Positions 1-7,370 of a stretch of 15,122 nucleotides of DNA are shown here, in pieces. Both the position numbers and the translations under genes were made by a program. Source of the DNA: Actinobacteria bacterium UBA4719 (GTDB taxonomy: Bacteria > Actinomycetota > Actinomycetes > Actinomycetales > Dermatophilaceae). How positions within the stretch are numbered: position 1 is the first letter of the stretch; every line of letters starts with the position of its first letter. The notes under the pieces were generated by a model, which did no database searches, had not been told where the DNA came from, and saw only the letters and a list, made by a program, of their open reading frames with translations. Location of the stretch: NCBI GenBank assembly GCA_002404345.1, contig DHJN01000226.1:1-15122 (forward strand), given 5' to 3'.

Positions 1-1
1 A

Positions 2-178
2 GCCACCGACTCAGACACCGACTCAGGGGACGCCGGACAGGTCTGGGTCAACATGGTGGTCCGTGGCCGTGCCTTGGTCACCGTCCGTGGCGACACCCGG
101 CTGAGGGCCGGCGACGAGGTCCTGGTCTCAGCGGATGAACGGTGGCACCCGCACCTCGAGGACCTGTTCCGCGCATAG
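2..178 (+). CDS. Cation/proton antiporter, C-terminal TrkA-C/RCK-C domain (5' partial)
   Basis: The open frame enters from the left edge and ends at TAG 176-178, leaving 58 residues. After an Asp/Ser/Thr-rich linker (ATDSDTDSGDAG) comes a beta-rich segment with VVRGRALVTVRGDTRLRAGD followed by EVLVSADE and a final HLEDLFRA. The pattern V-x-G-D-T-x-L-x-A-G-D-E-V-L-V is typical of a TrkA-C (RCK-C) domain, the cytosolic ligand-sensing end of NhaP2/CvrA-type potassium/proton antiporters and of other ion transporters. The membrane part would lie before the window, so the transporter class is inferred from the tail only; a stand-alone RCK regulatory subunit is possible. The holin-like gene follows after 74 bases with its own ribosome site, so it need not be in the same operon. 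Confidence 0.6.
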   Translation, partial: ATDSDTDSGDAGQVWVNMVVRGRALVTVRGDTRLRAGDEVLVSADERWHPHLEDLFRA

Positions 179-215
179 GAGATGGCATCCGGACGCGTTT
201 CGGGACTCCACTGAG

Positions 216-221
216 TAGGAT
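216..221 (+). promoter_or_regulatory. Possible -10 element of the holin-like gene
   Basis: TAGGAT fits the actinobacterial TANNNT -10 consensus and lies 31 bases before ATG 253. Transcription would begin near 228 and leave a short leader carrying the strong GGAGG at 239-243. No convincing -35 element is seen, so confidence is low. Confidence 0.3.
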
Positions 222-252
222 CTTGGGGACACATCACCGGAGGTGAGGTTCG

Positions 253-672
253 ATGACCAGCCAGAACGACGCGTTGGAGCGCACCCTCGGCCAGCTCGTG
301 GCCGACGCGACCCACGACATCTCATCCATCATGCGCAGCGAGATCGCGTTGGCCAAGGCCGAGATCGGCGCTGACGCAAAGAGGGCCGGCATCGGTGCGG
401 GCATGCTTGCTGCGACTGGGGTCTTCGCATTCCTGGCGCTGATCATGTTGCTGTTCGCGGCGGCATACGGTCTGGTCGCAGCGGGGCTGGCCCCGTGGCT
501 CTCGTTCCTCATCGTGGCCGGCGTCCTGCTGGTCGTCGGTGCGATCCTGGCGCTCGTCGGCAAAAGTAGTCTGGGCAAGCTCAAGGGGAAGCCCGAACGC
601 ACGATCAAGAACGCCCAGGACACCATCACGGCCATCAGACCCAGCAGACCCAGCAGACCCAGCAGTGAGTGA
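253..672 (+). CDS. Holin-X-like (Phage_holin_3_6 type) small membrane protein
   Basis: A 139-residue protein. The N-terminal half is a charged amphipathic helix (about 8-45) with the pattern ISSIMRSEIALAKAEIGADAKRAG. Two hydrophobic segments follow at about 49-76 and 80-103, then a basic cytosolic tail (KSSLGKLKGKPERTIKNAQDT). This matches the actinobacterial 'putative holin-X' family (PF07332), a widespread chromosomal family of unknown function and not evidence of a prophage; no phage genes are nearby. Rv3669 holds the equivalent place in M. tuberculosis. The start is firm: ATG 253 sits 9 bases after GGAGG (239-243). The tail ends in three RPS repeats encoded by a 9-bp tandem repeat. The stop overlaps the GTG of the next gene (GTGA), suggesting translational coupling. 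Confidence 0.85.
   Translation: MTSQNDALERTLGQLVADATHDISSIMRSEIALAKAEIGADAKRAGIGAGMLAATGVFAFLALIMLLFAAAYGLVAAGLAPWLSFLIVAGVLLVVGAILALVGKSSLGKLKGKPERTIKNAQDTITAIRPSRPSRPSSE
637..665 (+). repeat. Three tandem copies of AGACCCAGC at the 3' end of the holin-like gene
   Basis: AGACCCAGC occurs at 637-645, 646-654 and 655-663, followed by a partial AG. It encodes the RPS-RPS-RPS tail. The unit is 9 bp, so copy-number changes stay in frame, but they would alter the sequence just before the overlapping GTG start of the hydrolase gene. Confidence 0.9.
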
Positions 673-1640
673 CTACCGCGCCCATTTCGCTGACCACACC
701 CGCCGACGTCGAAGCGAGATCTCCTCACATGAGCAACGATGCCTCGTCTGTGCTCATCGAGGGACCGTGGGAGCATCGTTTCGTCGCCGCCAACGGCGCC
801 CGTTTTCACGTGGCCGAGATCGGCCAGGGCCCGCTTGTCGTTCTGCTGCATGGCTTTCCACAGTTCTGGTGGGCCTGGCGCGATCAGCTGACCGCGCTCG
901 CCGAGGCCGGCTATCACGTCGCCGCCATCGACCTGCGCGGCTACGGAGCCTCAGACAAACCACCCCGCGGTTACGACACTTTCACCTTGGCAGCCGATGT
1001 CGCAAGCATCGTGCGATCCCTGGGAGAGAGCAACGCGGTGATCATCGGTCATGGGTGGGGCGGCTGGATCGCCTGGTCGATGCCGACCATGCAGCCCGCC
1101 GTCACCACGGCCGTCGCCGCCCTCGGCATGCCACATCCGCTTGTTCTGCGCCACGCGTCACTGCGCAACCCGGCGCAGATCAGGGCCAACGCGTACCTGG
1201 CTGGGCTGCAACGACCCTTCGTGCCGGAGCATCAGATGGTCAAGAGCCCCGATTATGTCGGGCACCTCCTGCATGCGTGGTCGGCCCCCGGTGGGCAGTG
1301 GCCGCCGGGCGACGTCGCCCATCGCTATGCCCAGGCGATGGCTCTTCCGTTCGTTGCCCACTCCGCCGCGGAGTACTACCGCTGGGTGGTCCGCAGCCAG
1401 TTGCGACTCGACGGCCGGCGGTTCGCCCACTGCCTGAAGTCCCGCATCAAGGTGCCGGTGCTGCAACTGCAGGGCGAACAGGACAGGGCCGTGATGCCGG
1501 CTCTGGCCTCGATGTCATCGGCGTTCGTGCAGGGTCCGTATGAGCAACACCTCATCGCGGGCGCCGGACATTTCCTCCCTGAGGAAGCGCCTGCCGAGGT
1601 CAACGCACACCTCGTGAGCTGGCTGAACAGCCTGCCCTAA
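669..1640 (+). CDS. EphE-like alpha/beta hydrolase with Gly at the nucleophile position
   Basis: A 323-residue alpha/beta-hydrolase of the epoxide hydrolase/haloalkane dehalogenase superfamily, in the place of M. tuberculosis ephE (Rv3670). Visible elements are the oxyanion-hole HGFP motif (61-64), DLRGYG (88-93), a helical lid with YY at 236-237 (epoxide hydrolases use lid tyrosines), a likely acid in QGEQD (D272) and the catalytic His in GAGHF (H301). The nucleophile elbow reads G-H-G-W-G-G (127-132): the residue that should be Asp, Ser or Cys is Gly129 (codon GGG, 1053-1055). Classical hydrolysis through a covalent intermediate therefore looks impossible unless another residue serves, so an epoxide hydrolase label is not safe. 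The GTG start overlaps the upstream stop; ATG 729 (20 codons later) is an alternative. Its stop overlaps the convergent gene's stop by 4 bases. Confidence 0.85.
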   Translation: MTTAPISLTTPADVEARSPHMSNDASSVLIEGPWEHRFVAANGARFHVAEIGQGPLVVLLHGFPQFWWAWRDQLTALAEAGYHVAAIDLRGYGASDKPPRGYDTFTLAADVASIVRSLGESNAVIIGHGWGGWIAWSMPTMQPAVTTAVAALGMPHPLVLRHASLRNPAQIRANAYLAGLQRPFVPEHQMVKSPDYVGHLLHAWSAPGGQWPPGDVAHRYAQAMALPFVAHSAAEYYRWVVRSQLRLDGRRFAHCLKSRIKVPVLQLQGEQDRAVMPALASMSSAFVQGPYEQHLIAGAGHFLPEEAPAEVNAHLVSWLNSLP

Positions 1641-2107
1641 TCGCGCGCGCGAAGTACCTCAAGGCCCGGACCCTCAAGGTCGTCCAGGGCCACCTTGCGT
1701 CCGGTCATGGCCATGACCAACGAGAGCAATGGACCACTGACCTCCGGGCCAGAACCATGAGACCAGTCGGTGTCGGTCGCACGCAGGGCGACCCCGGCAA
1801 TGCGATTCTTTGCGCCGATGAGCGTGTTGGAGCCCTTGTAGAAGTCGGCCACCCGACGAACCGCCACCGGGGCGTACGAGTGGACGATACCCAGCGGACG
1901 ACGAATGTCCTCAGCGTGAATAATGGTCTCGCCGACCCACGAGTCCATCGGCCCGGGAGGCGATGTGGTCGAGGCGGCCTGAGCCTTGAAGCGCGCGAGA
2001 GTCTCGGCCGGGGAGTCGCCGAGCTCGCCTTGGACACCCTTGAGACACAGAGTGTGCAGTTTCTGGGTCACCCGCTGAACGATCCCGGCATGAGGCCGCC
2101 AGCTCAT
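1637..2107 (-). CDS. N-terminally truncated mycothiol-dependent (maleylpyruvate isomerase family) enzyme, probable gene remnant
   Basis: The C-terminal two thirds of a mycothiol-dependent maleylpyruvate isomerase-like/DinB-fold protein. Family features are SPAETLARF, then GETIIHAEDIRRPLG with the Glu-x3-His metal pair, then ATDTDWSHGSGPEVSGP and the C-terminal LSLVMAMTGRKVALDDL. Members normally have about 60-80 more N-terminal residues (the E-x-x-x-L...W...SLC-x-GW-x-V-x-D-V-x-AH region) carrying the first metal His; these are absent, and the upstream DNA is the intact end of marP. ATG 2107 forms an ATGA overlap with the marP stop; ATG 2119 is an alternative. Without the first metal ligand the protein is unlikely to be an active thiol transferase. 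The remaining frame is clean with high GC at third positions, so truncation is either recent or the fragment is kept. The stop lies inside the convergent hydrolase's stop region. Confidence 0.65.
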   Translation of the reverse strand: MSWRPHAGIVQRVTQKLHTLCLKGVQGELGDSPAETLARFKAQAASTTSPPGPMDSWVGETIIHAEDIRRPLGIVHSYAPVAVRRVADFYKGSNTLIGAKNRIAGVALRATDTDWSHGSGPEVSGPLLSLVMAMTGRKVALDDLEGPGLEVLRARD

Positions 2108-3309
2108 CCGGCAGCGCATCGTCCGGTGTTCACCGGCGAGGAGGAGCTGTTCGCGGCGTCGAGGACGGGTCGTGCCTCGTCCAGGGTAAGGGCGTATCCG
2201 GTGTTGTCGTCATCGAGCGACCTCGCGAACACGACCCCGACCACCTCACCGCCGGGCGACAGCAGAGGCCCGCCGGAGTTCCCCGGCTGGACTCTGGCAT
2301 AGAGCGAGTAGACCTCGCGAACAGCGCCCGGACTGCCATAGATGTCAGCGCCTTTGGCCGTGAGCACATCGCGCACCCGGGCGGAGTCGAGCCGATAGGG
2401 CCCGTCCAGCGGGAAGCCGGCAACGATGGCGCTGGAGGAACGCTGGAGATCCGGGCCCTGCGTCAACGCGGGTGCCGGGAGCCCCGGCACGGAAAGCACG
2501 GCAAGGTCGCGCCGGGGGTCGAAGACGACCACGCGGGCGTCATACGAGCGGCCGGTCCCAAGGATCCGCACATGTTCGGAGGTCATCCCGGCAACAACGT
2601 GGGCGTTGGTCACGACTCGCTCGGGAGTGACGACCCAACCGCTGCCTTCCTGCCCGCGGTTGCACGACGTGGCCACGCCAGTGATCTTGACGATCGACGT
2701 GGCAGCCCGGCCCGCACGTGCCGCGAATGTCCCTTGGTTGTTCGGGGGCGCGACGGGAGCGATGGGCTCGGCCTGGACGCCCTCGAAGACACGCGGAAAG
2801 CCTCCACGATCGAGAACCGAACGGAACCCGGCGAACAGTCCCGCGGTCTGTGACGGCACGAAACGGTCGATCGTCTGAACGATCCGCGAGCCGCCGATCG
2901 CCTTTGCCAACGGCGCCGGAGCGCCCCCCCGGACGGCGCCGGCCATGAACCAGACGAGCAACGACACCGCCAGCACCGTGGCGACTGCACCCAGGCCCGA
3001 GTCGATCCACCGTGCCGCCTTGAGCTGCAGCCCGCGGCGCACGCGGGAACCAACGCGGACAGCGGCCGCCTGGCCCAGGGAAGCGATGACGAACACCCCG
3101 ACGACCAGAACCACGGTGCGCGACACGACGTTGCCGTCCACGCTCTGCCAGCGCCGCAACAGTTCGGGCAGCAGCCACATGCCCAGTGCACCTCCGGCCA
3201 GGAAGCCGACCAGGGACATCACGCCAACCAAGAGACCCTGGCGGTGGCCGCTGAATGCATAGCTCACCAACACCAGGGCCAGGACGATGTCGAGCCAGTT
3301 CGCAGTCAC
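2104..3309 (-). CDS. marP: MarP-type membrane serine protease (CvpA domain plus trypsin-like protease)
   Basis: A 401-residue protein close in length to M. tuberculosis MarP (Rv3671c, 397 residues). A CvpA-type membrane domain with about four helices (roughly 5-20, 25-50, 63-85, 104-126) precedes a linker and an extracytoplasmic chymotrypsin-like protease. The catalytic triad is visible as His237 (VVTNAHVVAG), Asp268 (RRDLAVL) and Ser345 (QPGNSGGP). Cys216 and Cys398 correspond to the disulfide known in mycobacterial MarP. In M. tuberculosis this protease is needed for acid and oxidative stress resistance and acts on a cell-wall hydrolase. GTG 3309 overlaps the stop of the upstream Nudix gene (GTGA) and has a G-rich stretch just before it. 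The open frame continues upstream inside the Nudix gene, but only this start gives the CvpA N-terminus [15 protein letters not shown]. Confidence 0.92.
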   Translation of the reverse strand: MTANWLDIVLALVLVSYAFSGHRQGLLVGVMSLVGFLAGGALGMWLLPELLRRWQSVDGNVVSRTVVLVVGVFVIASLGQAAAVRVGSRVRRGLQLKAARWIDSGLGAVATVLAVSLLVWFMAGAVRGGAPAPLAKAIGGSRIVQTIDRFVPSQTAGLFAGFRSVLDRGGFPRVFEGVQAEPIAPVAPPNNQGTFAARAGRAATSIVKITGVATSCNRGQEGSGWVVTPERVVTNAHVVAGMTSEHVRILGTGRSYDARVVVFDPRRDLAVLSVPGLPAPALTQGPDLQRSSSAIVAGFPLDGPYRLDSARVRDVLTAKGADIYGSPGAVREVYSLYARVQPGNSGGPLLSPGGEVVGVVFARSLDDDNTGYALTLDEARPVLDAANSSSSPVNTGRCAAG

Positions 3310-4085
3310 TGCGTGCCCCCCTGCGCGCGGGCCGGCGGTTGCACCGAGCCGTCGCGGGATCCGATGAAGTGTGCGGGCAGCGGTCGGTGGTCGCCGGTGT
3401 CCCAGGTCCGCTCCAGGCCGGCCAGCTCGATGACCTTGGAGAGCAAACCGGCCGTGAAACCCCACACCAGCAGGCCATCGATATCGAACGCCGGACCGAC
3501 GAAGCCACTGGGGTGTGAGACCGTGAATCGCCTTGCGGGGTCGGTGAGCTCGGACAGCGGCGCCCGCAGCACCCGGGCGACCTCGAAACGGTCGACGATA
3601 CTGATGGGGCTCGGCTCGGCCCACCAGGCCAGGACCGGCGTGACCACGAAGTTGCTGGGCGGCAGGTACAGGGCCGGCAGCTCGGCCACGACCTCAACGC
3701 CCGCCGGGTCCAGGCCAACCTCTTCCTGCGCCTCCCGCAGTGCGGCCGCGACCGGCCCCGAGTCGGTGGGATCGATCGAACCACCCGGAAACGAGACCTG
3801 ACCCGCATGGGAACGCATGCTGTGCGAACGCTCGGTCAGCACGACGTCCTCGCCGCCCTCAGCATTGGGCCCGAACAGGATCAGCACCGCGGACTGCCGG
3901 CCACCCTCGTCCGGGGGGAGGAACCGGCTGAAGAAGTCCGGCTGCTGCTGACCCAGCTGGGCCACCAGATGCGCCATCCACTGCGGCTGGGGCACGATGG
4001 ACGGCAGTCCCCCCCAAGCCGGAGGTGCTCCCATGGCAGGGGTCTGCACCGGTATGCCGGGCGCCGACTCAGCGGGGCCGGTCAC
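3306..4085 (-). CDS. CoA pyrophosphatase-like Nudix hydrolase
   Basis: A 259-residue protein with the CoA-pyrophosphatase Nudix signature: [20 protein letters not shown] followed by GGSIDPTD and the Nudix core [12 protein letters not shown] (RExxEExG). The [21 protein letters not shown] block is the NuCoA motif of NudL/YeaB-type enzymes, which hydrolyse CoA and CoA esters to 3',5'-ADP and phosphopantetheine. A Pro/Gly/Ala-rich N-terminus (about 1-35) and a C-terminal tail are likely flexible. Position matches Rv3672c. The GTG start (4085) overlaps the nth stop (GTGA) and the gene's own stop overlaps the marP GTG, so nth, this gene and marP look like one translationally coupled message. The internal ATG at residue 18 is a less likely start. 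Confidence 0.88.
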   Translation of the reverse strand: MTGPAESAPGIPVQTPAMGAPPAWGGLPSIVPQPQWMAHLVAQLGQQQPDFFSRFLPPDEGGRQSAVLILFGPNAEGGEDVVLTERSHSMRSHAGQVSFPGGSIDPTDSGPVAAALREAQEEVGLDPAGVEVVAELPALYLPPSNFVVTPVLAWWAEPSPISIVDRFEVARVLRAPLSELTDPARRFTVSHPSGFVGPAFDIDGLLVWGFTAGLLSKVIELAGLERTWDTGDHRPLPAHFIGSRDGSVQPPARAQGGTQ

Positions 4086-4804
4086 GGCTGAACCGGGGTG
4101 AGCTCGTACTTGAGCAGCTGCGTCGCCTTGACCGGGTCGGTCTCTCCGTCACCGTAGGACGGACACCAGCTGGCCACCGGGCACGCGCCACATGCGGGCC
4201 TGCGCGAGTGGCAGGTGCGTCGTCCGTGGAAGATCAGGACGTGGGACAGCATGGTCCAGTCCTTTTTCGGGATCAGCGCCCCCACGGCGTGTTCGACCTT
4301 GACCGGGTCCTTCTCCTGTGTCCAGGCAAAGCGCCTGGCAAGCCGCCCGAAATGCGTGTCCACAGTGATTCCCGGGACCCCGAAAGCGTTGCCCAGCACC
4401 ACGTTTGCGGTCTTGCGTCCGACCCCGGGCAGAGTGACCAGGTCGTTGAGCCGAGGGGGCACCTCTCCCCCAAATCGCGCGACCAGCGCCGCCCCGAGCT
4501 TGATCAACGAATCGGTCTTGGCGCGGTAGAAGCCGGTGGACTGGATCATCGTCTCGAGCTCGGTGCGATCCGCGCCGGCGTAGTCCCCGGCGGTGCGGTA
4601 GCGGGCAAAAACCGCCGGGGTCACCAGGTTCACCCTGACGTCGGTGGTCTGAGCGGACATCACCGTGGCCACCAACAGCTGCAGAGGGTTCTCGAAGTCG
4701 AGCTCACAGCGGGCATCGGGATAACGCTCGACCAGCGTCCAATAGATCTTGCGGGCACGACGGGTCAAGGCGACAGGAGTCTCGGGGCTCGAAGGGACAG
4801 ACAC
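4082..4804 (-). CDS. nth: Endonuclease III, base-excision DNA glycosylase/AP lyase
   Basis: A 240-residue protein, full length for the family. It removes oxidised pyrimidines and cleaves the abasic site. The helix-hairpin-helix LPGVGRKTA is at 125-133 with the catalytic Lys131, the catalytic Asp149 lies in VDTHFGR, and the Fe-S cluster is Cys198-x6-Cys205-x2-Cys208-x5-Cys214. The substrate-side [11 protein letters not shown] motif is at 45-55. The only plausible start is GTG 4804. It has TAGTCT six bases upstream and no Shine-Dalgarno sequence, so the mRNA is probably leaderless. It heads the nth-Nudix-marP operon and diverges from crp. In M. tuberculosis a thioredoxin-like gene (Rv3673c) lies between nth and the Nudix gene; here the two overlap directly. 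Confidence 0.95.
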   Translation of the reverse strand: MSVPSSPETPVALTRRARKIYWTLVERYPDARCELDFENPLQLLVATVMSAQTTDVRVNLVTPAVFARYRTAGDYAGADRTELETMIQSTGFYRAKTDSLIKLGAALVARFGGEVPPRLNDLVTLPGVGRKTANVVLGNAFGVPGITVDTHFGRLARRFAWTQEKDPVKVEHAVGALIPKKDWTMLSHVLIFHGRRTCHSRRPACGACPVASWCPSYGDGETDPVKATQLLKYELTPVQP

Positions 4805-4810
4805 CCCCCA

Positions 4811-4816
4811 AGACTA
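4811..4816 (-). promoter_or_regulatory. -10 element of a leaderless nth promoter
   Basis: On the minus strand TAGTCT is followed by TGGGGG and then the GTG start. A 6-base gap from a TANNNT hexamer to the start codon is the signature of leaderless transcripts in actinobacteria. No clear -35 element is seen. Confidence 0.5.
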
Positions 4817-4882
4817 AGCGGCGGCGCGGAGAAAACCTTCCACACCCGCACTCTGTGGCAGGTCCACCCCCCTGTGCTCTGG

Positions 4883-4888
4883 CAGACT
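4883..4888 (+). promoter_or_regulatory. -10 element of a probably leaderless crp promoter
   Basis: CAGACT, one mismatch from TANNNT, is followed by seven bases and GTG 4896. No Shine-Dalgarno sequence precedes the start. The 91-bp crp/nth gap also holds CCACA...TGTGG arms (4840-4844 and 4854-4858), not in the orientation expected for a CRP site. Confidence 0.4.
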
Positions 4889-4895
4889 GTTCGGC

Positions 4896-5573
4896 GTGGA
4901 CATAGACGTCGTGAGAAAAGCCCCCCTCTTCGCCACCCTGGATGACGAGGCCGCAGGCGCCTTGATGGAGTCGATGACGGCATCGCGCCTCGAGCGTGGC
5001 GACATCCTCTTTCGCGAGGGTGACCGCGGTGATCGGCTCTACGTGATAGGCGAGGGCAAGATCAAGCTCGGCCTGACCAGTGCCGACGGCCGAGAGAACC
5101 TCCTGGCCATCCTGGGCCCGGGCGAGATGTTCGGCGAGCTGAGTCTGTTCGACCCCGGTCCGCGCACCGCGACGGCAACTGCAGTCGCCGAGACACAGCT
5201 GATCGCGCTGAGCCACGAGGACCTCACGTCATTCCTGTCGGGTCGCCCGGCCGTCGCGGCAACCATGCTGGCCGCACTGGCCCGCCGTCTTCGTCGAACC
5301 AACGAGACCCTGTCCGACCTCGTCTTCACCGACGTCCCCGGCCGGGTGGCCAAGGCTCTGCTGGACCTGTCCAACCGTTTCGGCCGCGCGTCCGAGGATG
5401 GCATCCTGGTCGCGCACGACCTTACCCAGGAGGAGCTCGCCCAGCTCGTCGGCGCCTCCCGCGAGACGGTCAACAAAGCGCTGGCCGACTTCGCTACGCG
5501 GGGCTGGATCAAGCTTGAGGCCCGTGCGGTCGTGCTGATGGACGTCGAACGCATCCAGCGCCGCGCCCGCTGA
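4896..5573 (+). CDS. crp: CRP/FNR-family cAMP-responsive transcription regulator
   Basis: A 225-residue protein, nearly the same length as M. tuberculosis CRP (Rv3676, 224 residues). The N-terminal cyclic-nucleotide domain (about 10-115) contains GDILFREGDRGDRLYVIGEG and the phosphate-binding cassette GEMFGELSLFDPGPRTATAT (76-95), with Glu81 and Arg90 placed as in cAMP binders. A dimerisation helix (about 118-143) leads to a winged helix-turn-helix at about 174-206 (LTQEELAQLVGASRETVNKA). It should act as a global dimeric DNA-binding activator/repressor. The GTG start gives the conserved MDIDVVRKAPLFATL N-terminus. It is monocistronic, divergent from nth, and followed by a hairpin at 5615-5634. 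Confidence 0.94.
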   Translation: MDIDVVRKAPLFATLDDEAAGALMESMTASRLERGDILFREGDRGDRLYVIGEGKIKLGLTSADGRENLLAILGPGEMFGELSLFDPGPRTATATAVAETQLIALSHEDLTSFLSGRPAVAATMLAALARRLRRTNETLSDLVFTDVPGRVAKALLDLSNRFGRASEDGILVAHDLTQEELAQLVGASRETVNKALADFATRGWIKLEARAVVLMDVERIQRRAR

Positions 5574-5614
5574 CCCCGTGGCGGCCTTCCCCACCGAACC
5601 TCTTTGCCTTCTTG

Positions 5615-5634
5615 CGCGGAAACCACCTTCCGCG
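5615..5634. terminator. Hairpin between convergent crp and MBL genes
   Basis: Perfect 7-bp arms CGCGGAA (5615-5621) and TTCCGCG (5628-5634) enclose a 6-base loop ACCACC. It lies about 42 bases after the crp stop and about 50 bases before the 3' end of the convergent MBL gene. Neither strand has a U-run, as is common for actinobacterial hairpin terminators, so a bidirectional terminator is inferred from position and symmetry. Confidence 0.45.
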
Positions 5635-5683
5635 GGTCTGAACCGGCCTCCAACGGTGGTATCGGCGCAACAAGCCGGCACCG

Positions 5684-6472
5684 TCAGGGTTGAGGGTGGG
5701 TCCGCAGGTAGTCCAGCTGGGCCCGCACGCTGAGCCCGGCCGCTGGCCAGAGCTCATGGGGAACGTCGGAGTAGACCCGCTCGACAATGGCGTCGACACC
5801 TGCTGCCCCAGCCGCAACGGCAGCCCGCACCTGCTCCAGCCGTTCCCGACGGTGGTCGAGGTAGTACCGCACGACGGCCGCCGCGCCCGGCACGGCGGGA
5901 CCGTGTCCTGGCAGGATCTGGGTCACCTCGCCCGAGCCGGTCATGGCCTCGATGCGCTGCAAGGAGGCGAGGTATGCCGCGAGCTCGCCATCGGGCCAGG
6001 CCACCACCGAGGTGCCGTGCCCCAGGATGGTGTCGCCGGTGAGCAATGCGTTCTCGGCAGCTAGCAGGAAAGACAGCGAGTCGCCGGTGTGCCCGGGCGT
6101 GGCCATGACGGCCAGGTCGAGGCCGCCGACCGACAGCCGGTCGCCGTCGCCAAGACCGTCGTGCCCCGCGCCGATGGCTCGAACCGGTGCATCAGTGAGC
6201 TCGCCAAAACGCCCCGCCGACTCGGCGTGGTCCGGATGCCCATGCGTGAGCAGTGTCAGGGCAACCCGAGCCCCACGTTGCGCCACCACATCCAGCACCC
6301 GTTGCAGATGCTGCTCGTCCAGCGGTCCGGGGTCGACGACAACGCAGTGTGCCGAACCAGGCTCCATCAGAACCCAGGTGTTGGTGCCCTCGAGCGTCAT
6401 GGCACTCGGGTTCGGCGCGAGCACGCAGGTCGCGCGTGAGGTGACGTAGCCGCCGACCCAGGCGGGCGTCAT
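5684..6472 (-). CDS. MBL-fold metallo-hydrolase (LACTB2/glyoxalase II-like)
   Basis: A 262-residue metallo-beta-lactamase-fold protein in the position of Rv3677c. It carries the dinuclear metal motif THGHPDH (76-82), an N-terminal NPSAMTLEGTNTWVL strand typical of LACTB2-like proteins, the later metal His in TPGHTGDS, Asp in LLTGDTILG and the terminal His in ILPGHGP. A C-terminal helical region (HRRERLEQV...VERVYSDVPHELWPAAG) resembles the LACTB2 winged-helix domain. LACTB2-like members include nucleases and thioester hydrolases, so the substrate is unknown. ATG 6472 overlaps the stop of the upstream Nudix gene (ATGA) and follows GCGGGGGA, a usable ribosome site. It is the last gene of the DUF4177-ridA-Nudix-MBL operon. 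Confidence 0.88.
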   Translation of the reverse strand: MTPAWVGGYVTSRATCVLAPNPSAMTLEGTNTWVLMEPGSAHCVVVDPGPLDEQHLQRVLDVVAQRGARVALTLLTHGHPDHAESAGRFGELTDAPVRAIGAGHDGLGDGDRLSVGGLDLAVMATPGHTGDSLSFLLAAENALLTGDTILGHGTSVVAWPDGELAAYLASLQRIEAMTGSGEVTQILPGHGPAVPGAAAVVRYYLDHRRERLEQVRAAVAAGAAGVDAIVERVYSDVPHELWPAAGLSVRAQLDYLRTHPQP

Positions 6473-7368
6473 TCCCCCGCCATCGGCGGCTGCGCCCAGG
6501 GCAGGATGCAGCGAATCACCACTGCATCATGGGTTTGGATGAGCACTGGTGTGATCGGCGCCATAGGGATCTCAGTGGCCAGGAACTCGGCAACTGAGGC
6601 AGCCGCCGCAACCTGCTCGACGCACACCACGGTCGGCGGCAGCATGAAGGCAGAACCATCGGCATGGTTCGCCAGCAGGCGGGCCGGATCGATCCAGTCG
6701 GCGTGGTCGGCCTCGCTGGTCTTGTCATCGGCGATCTGTCCGGCAGGCAGCAGCGCGGCGAAGAACCTCGTGTCGTAACGCTTCGGCTCAAACTCCGGAG
6801 TGATCCAGTGCGCCCGCGCCCGAAGCAGGTCCGACCGCAGCACCAACCCACGGCGGATCAGCATCTGGGCCAGCGAGACCTCACGCGACAACAGCGCCGC
6901 ACGCTCGGCCTGCCATACGGGACCGCTCACGTCCCCGACCACGGAGCCGGCATCGGGCCCGGCCAGCAGCACGCCACACTCCTCGAACACCTCACGCACA
7001 GCGGCGACAACCAGCTCCCGCGCGGTGACCTCGTCGGCGACGAGCAGCCTGCCCCACTCCGCCGGCGAGCGCCCCGCCCAGGGAAGACTCGGGTCAGCGT
7101 CGCGCTCGTCCACACCGCCGCCGGGGAAGACCATCATCCGCGGCGCGAACTCCATGGTGGACGAGCGGCGCAACATGAAGACGTCAACCCCATGGCCGCC
7201 GGTGTCATGGCGGTCCGTGTCACCGCCGCCCGTGCCCTGGCGATCACGCAGGATCATCACCGTGGCGGCGGACTTTGGGGCGACCGCCCGTGGACCCCGG
7301 CCCTCAAGCCAAGCCTTGGCCCGGCCGGCCGAGGTCCCGACGGCGAAATCGCGAATCTGAGTGGTAAT
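6469..7368 (-). CDS. NUDT19-like Nudix hydrolase, probable non-canonical ATT start
   Basis: A Nudix protein with VFPGGGVDERD and the Nudix core AAVREVFEECGVLL separated by a long insertion, plus AHWITPEFEPKRYDTRFF, the pattern of the NUDT19-like subfamily (CoA-ester/nucleotide pyrophosphatases). The first standard start is GTG 7260, but that begins inside the first beta strand (PKSAATVMMILRD, conserved as AATVMLLRD). The frame stays open for 36 further codons upstream with coding-like composition (most third positions G or C) and encodes TTQIRDFAVGTSAGRAKAWL and on. Candidates are ATT 7368, six bases after AGGA and two after the ridA stop, or CTG 7374 overlapping that stop. I annotate ATT (299 residues); with GTG 7260 it would be 263. 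The substrate is unknown. Confidence 0.75.
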   Translation of the reverse strand: MTTQIRDFAVGTSAGRAKAWLEGRGPRAVAPKSAATVMILRDRQGTGGGDTDRHDTGGHGVDVFMLRRSSTMEFAPRMMVFPGGGVDERDADPSLPWAGRSPAEWGRLLVADEVTARELVVAAVREVFEECGVLLAGPDAGSVVGDVSGPVWQAERAALLSREVSLAQMLIRRGLVLRSDLLRARAHWITPEFEPKRYDTRFFAALLPAGQIADDKTSEADHADWIDPARLLANHADGSAFMLPPTVVCVEQVAAAASVAEFLATEIPMAPITPVLIQTHDAVVIRCILPWAQPPMAGE

Positions 7369-7370
7369 GC

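Noticed and set aside
253..672. Holin-like gene as sign of a prophage or lysis cassette
   Set aside because: The family is a common chromosomal actinobacterial membrane protein and no endolysin, phage or integrase genes are present.
3310..3624. N-terminal extension of marP (506-residue reading)
   Set aside because: It overlaps the Nudix coding sequence in another frame; the CvpA domain begins at GTG 3309.
4840..4867. CRP autoregulatory site in the crp/nth gap
   Set aside because: CCACA-N9-TGTGG is inverted relative to the CRP consensus, and the overlapping TGTGG...CCACC has the wrong spacing.
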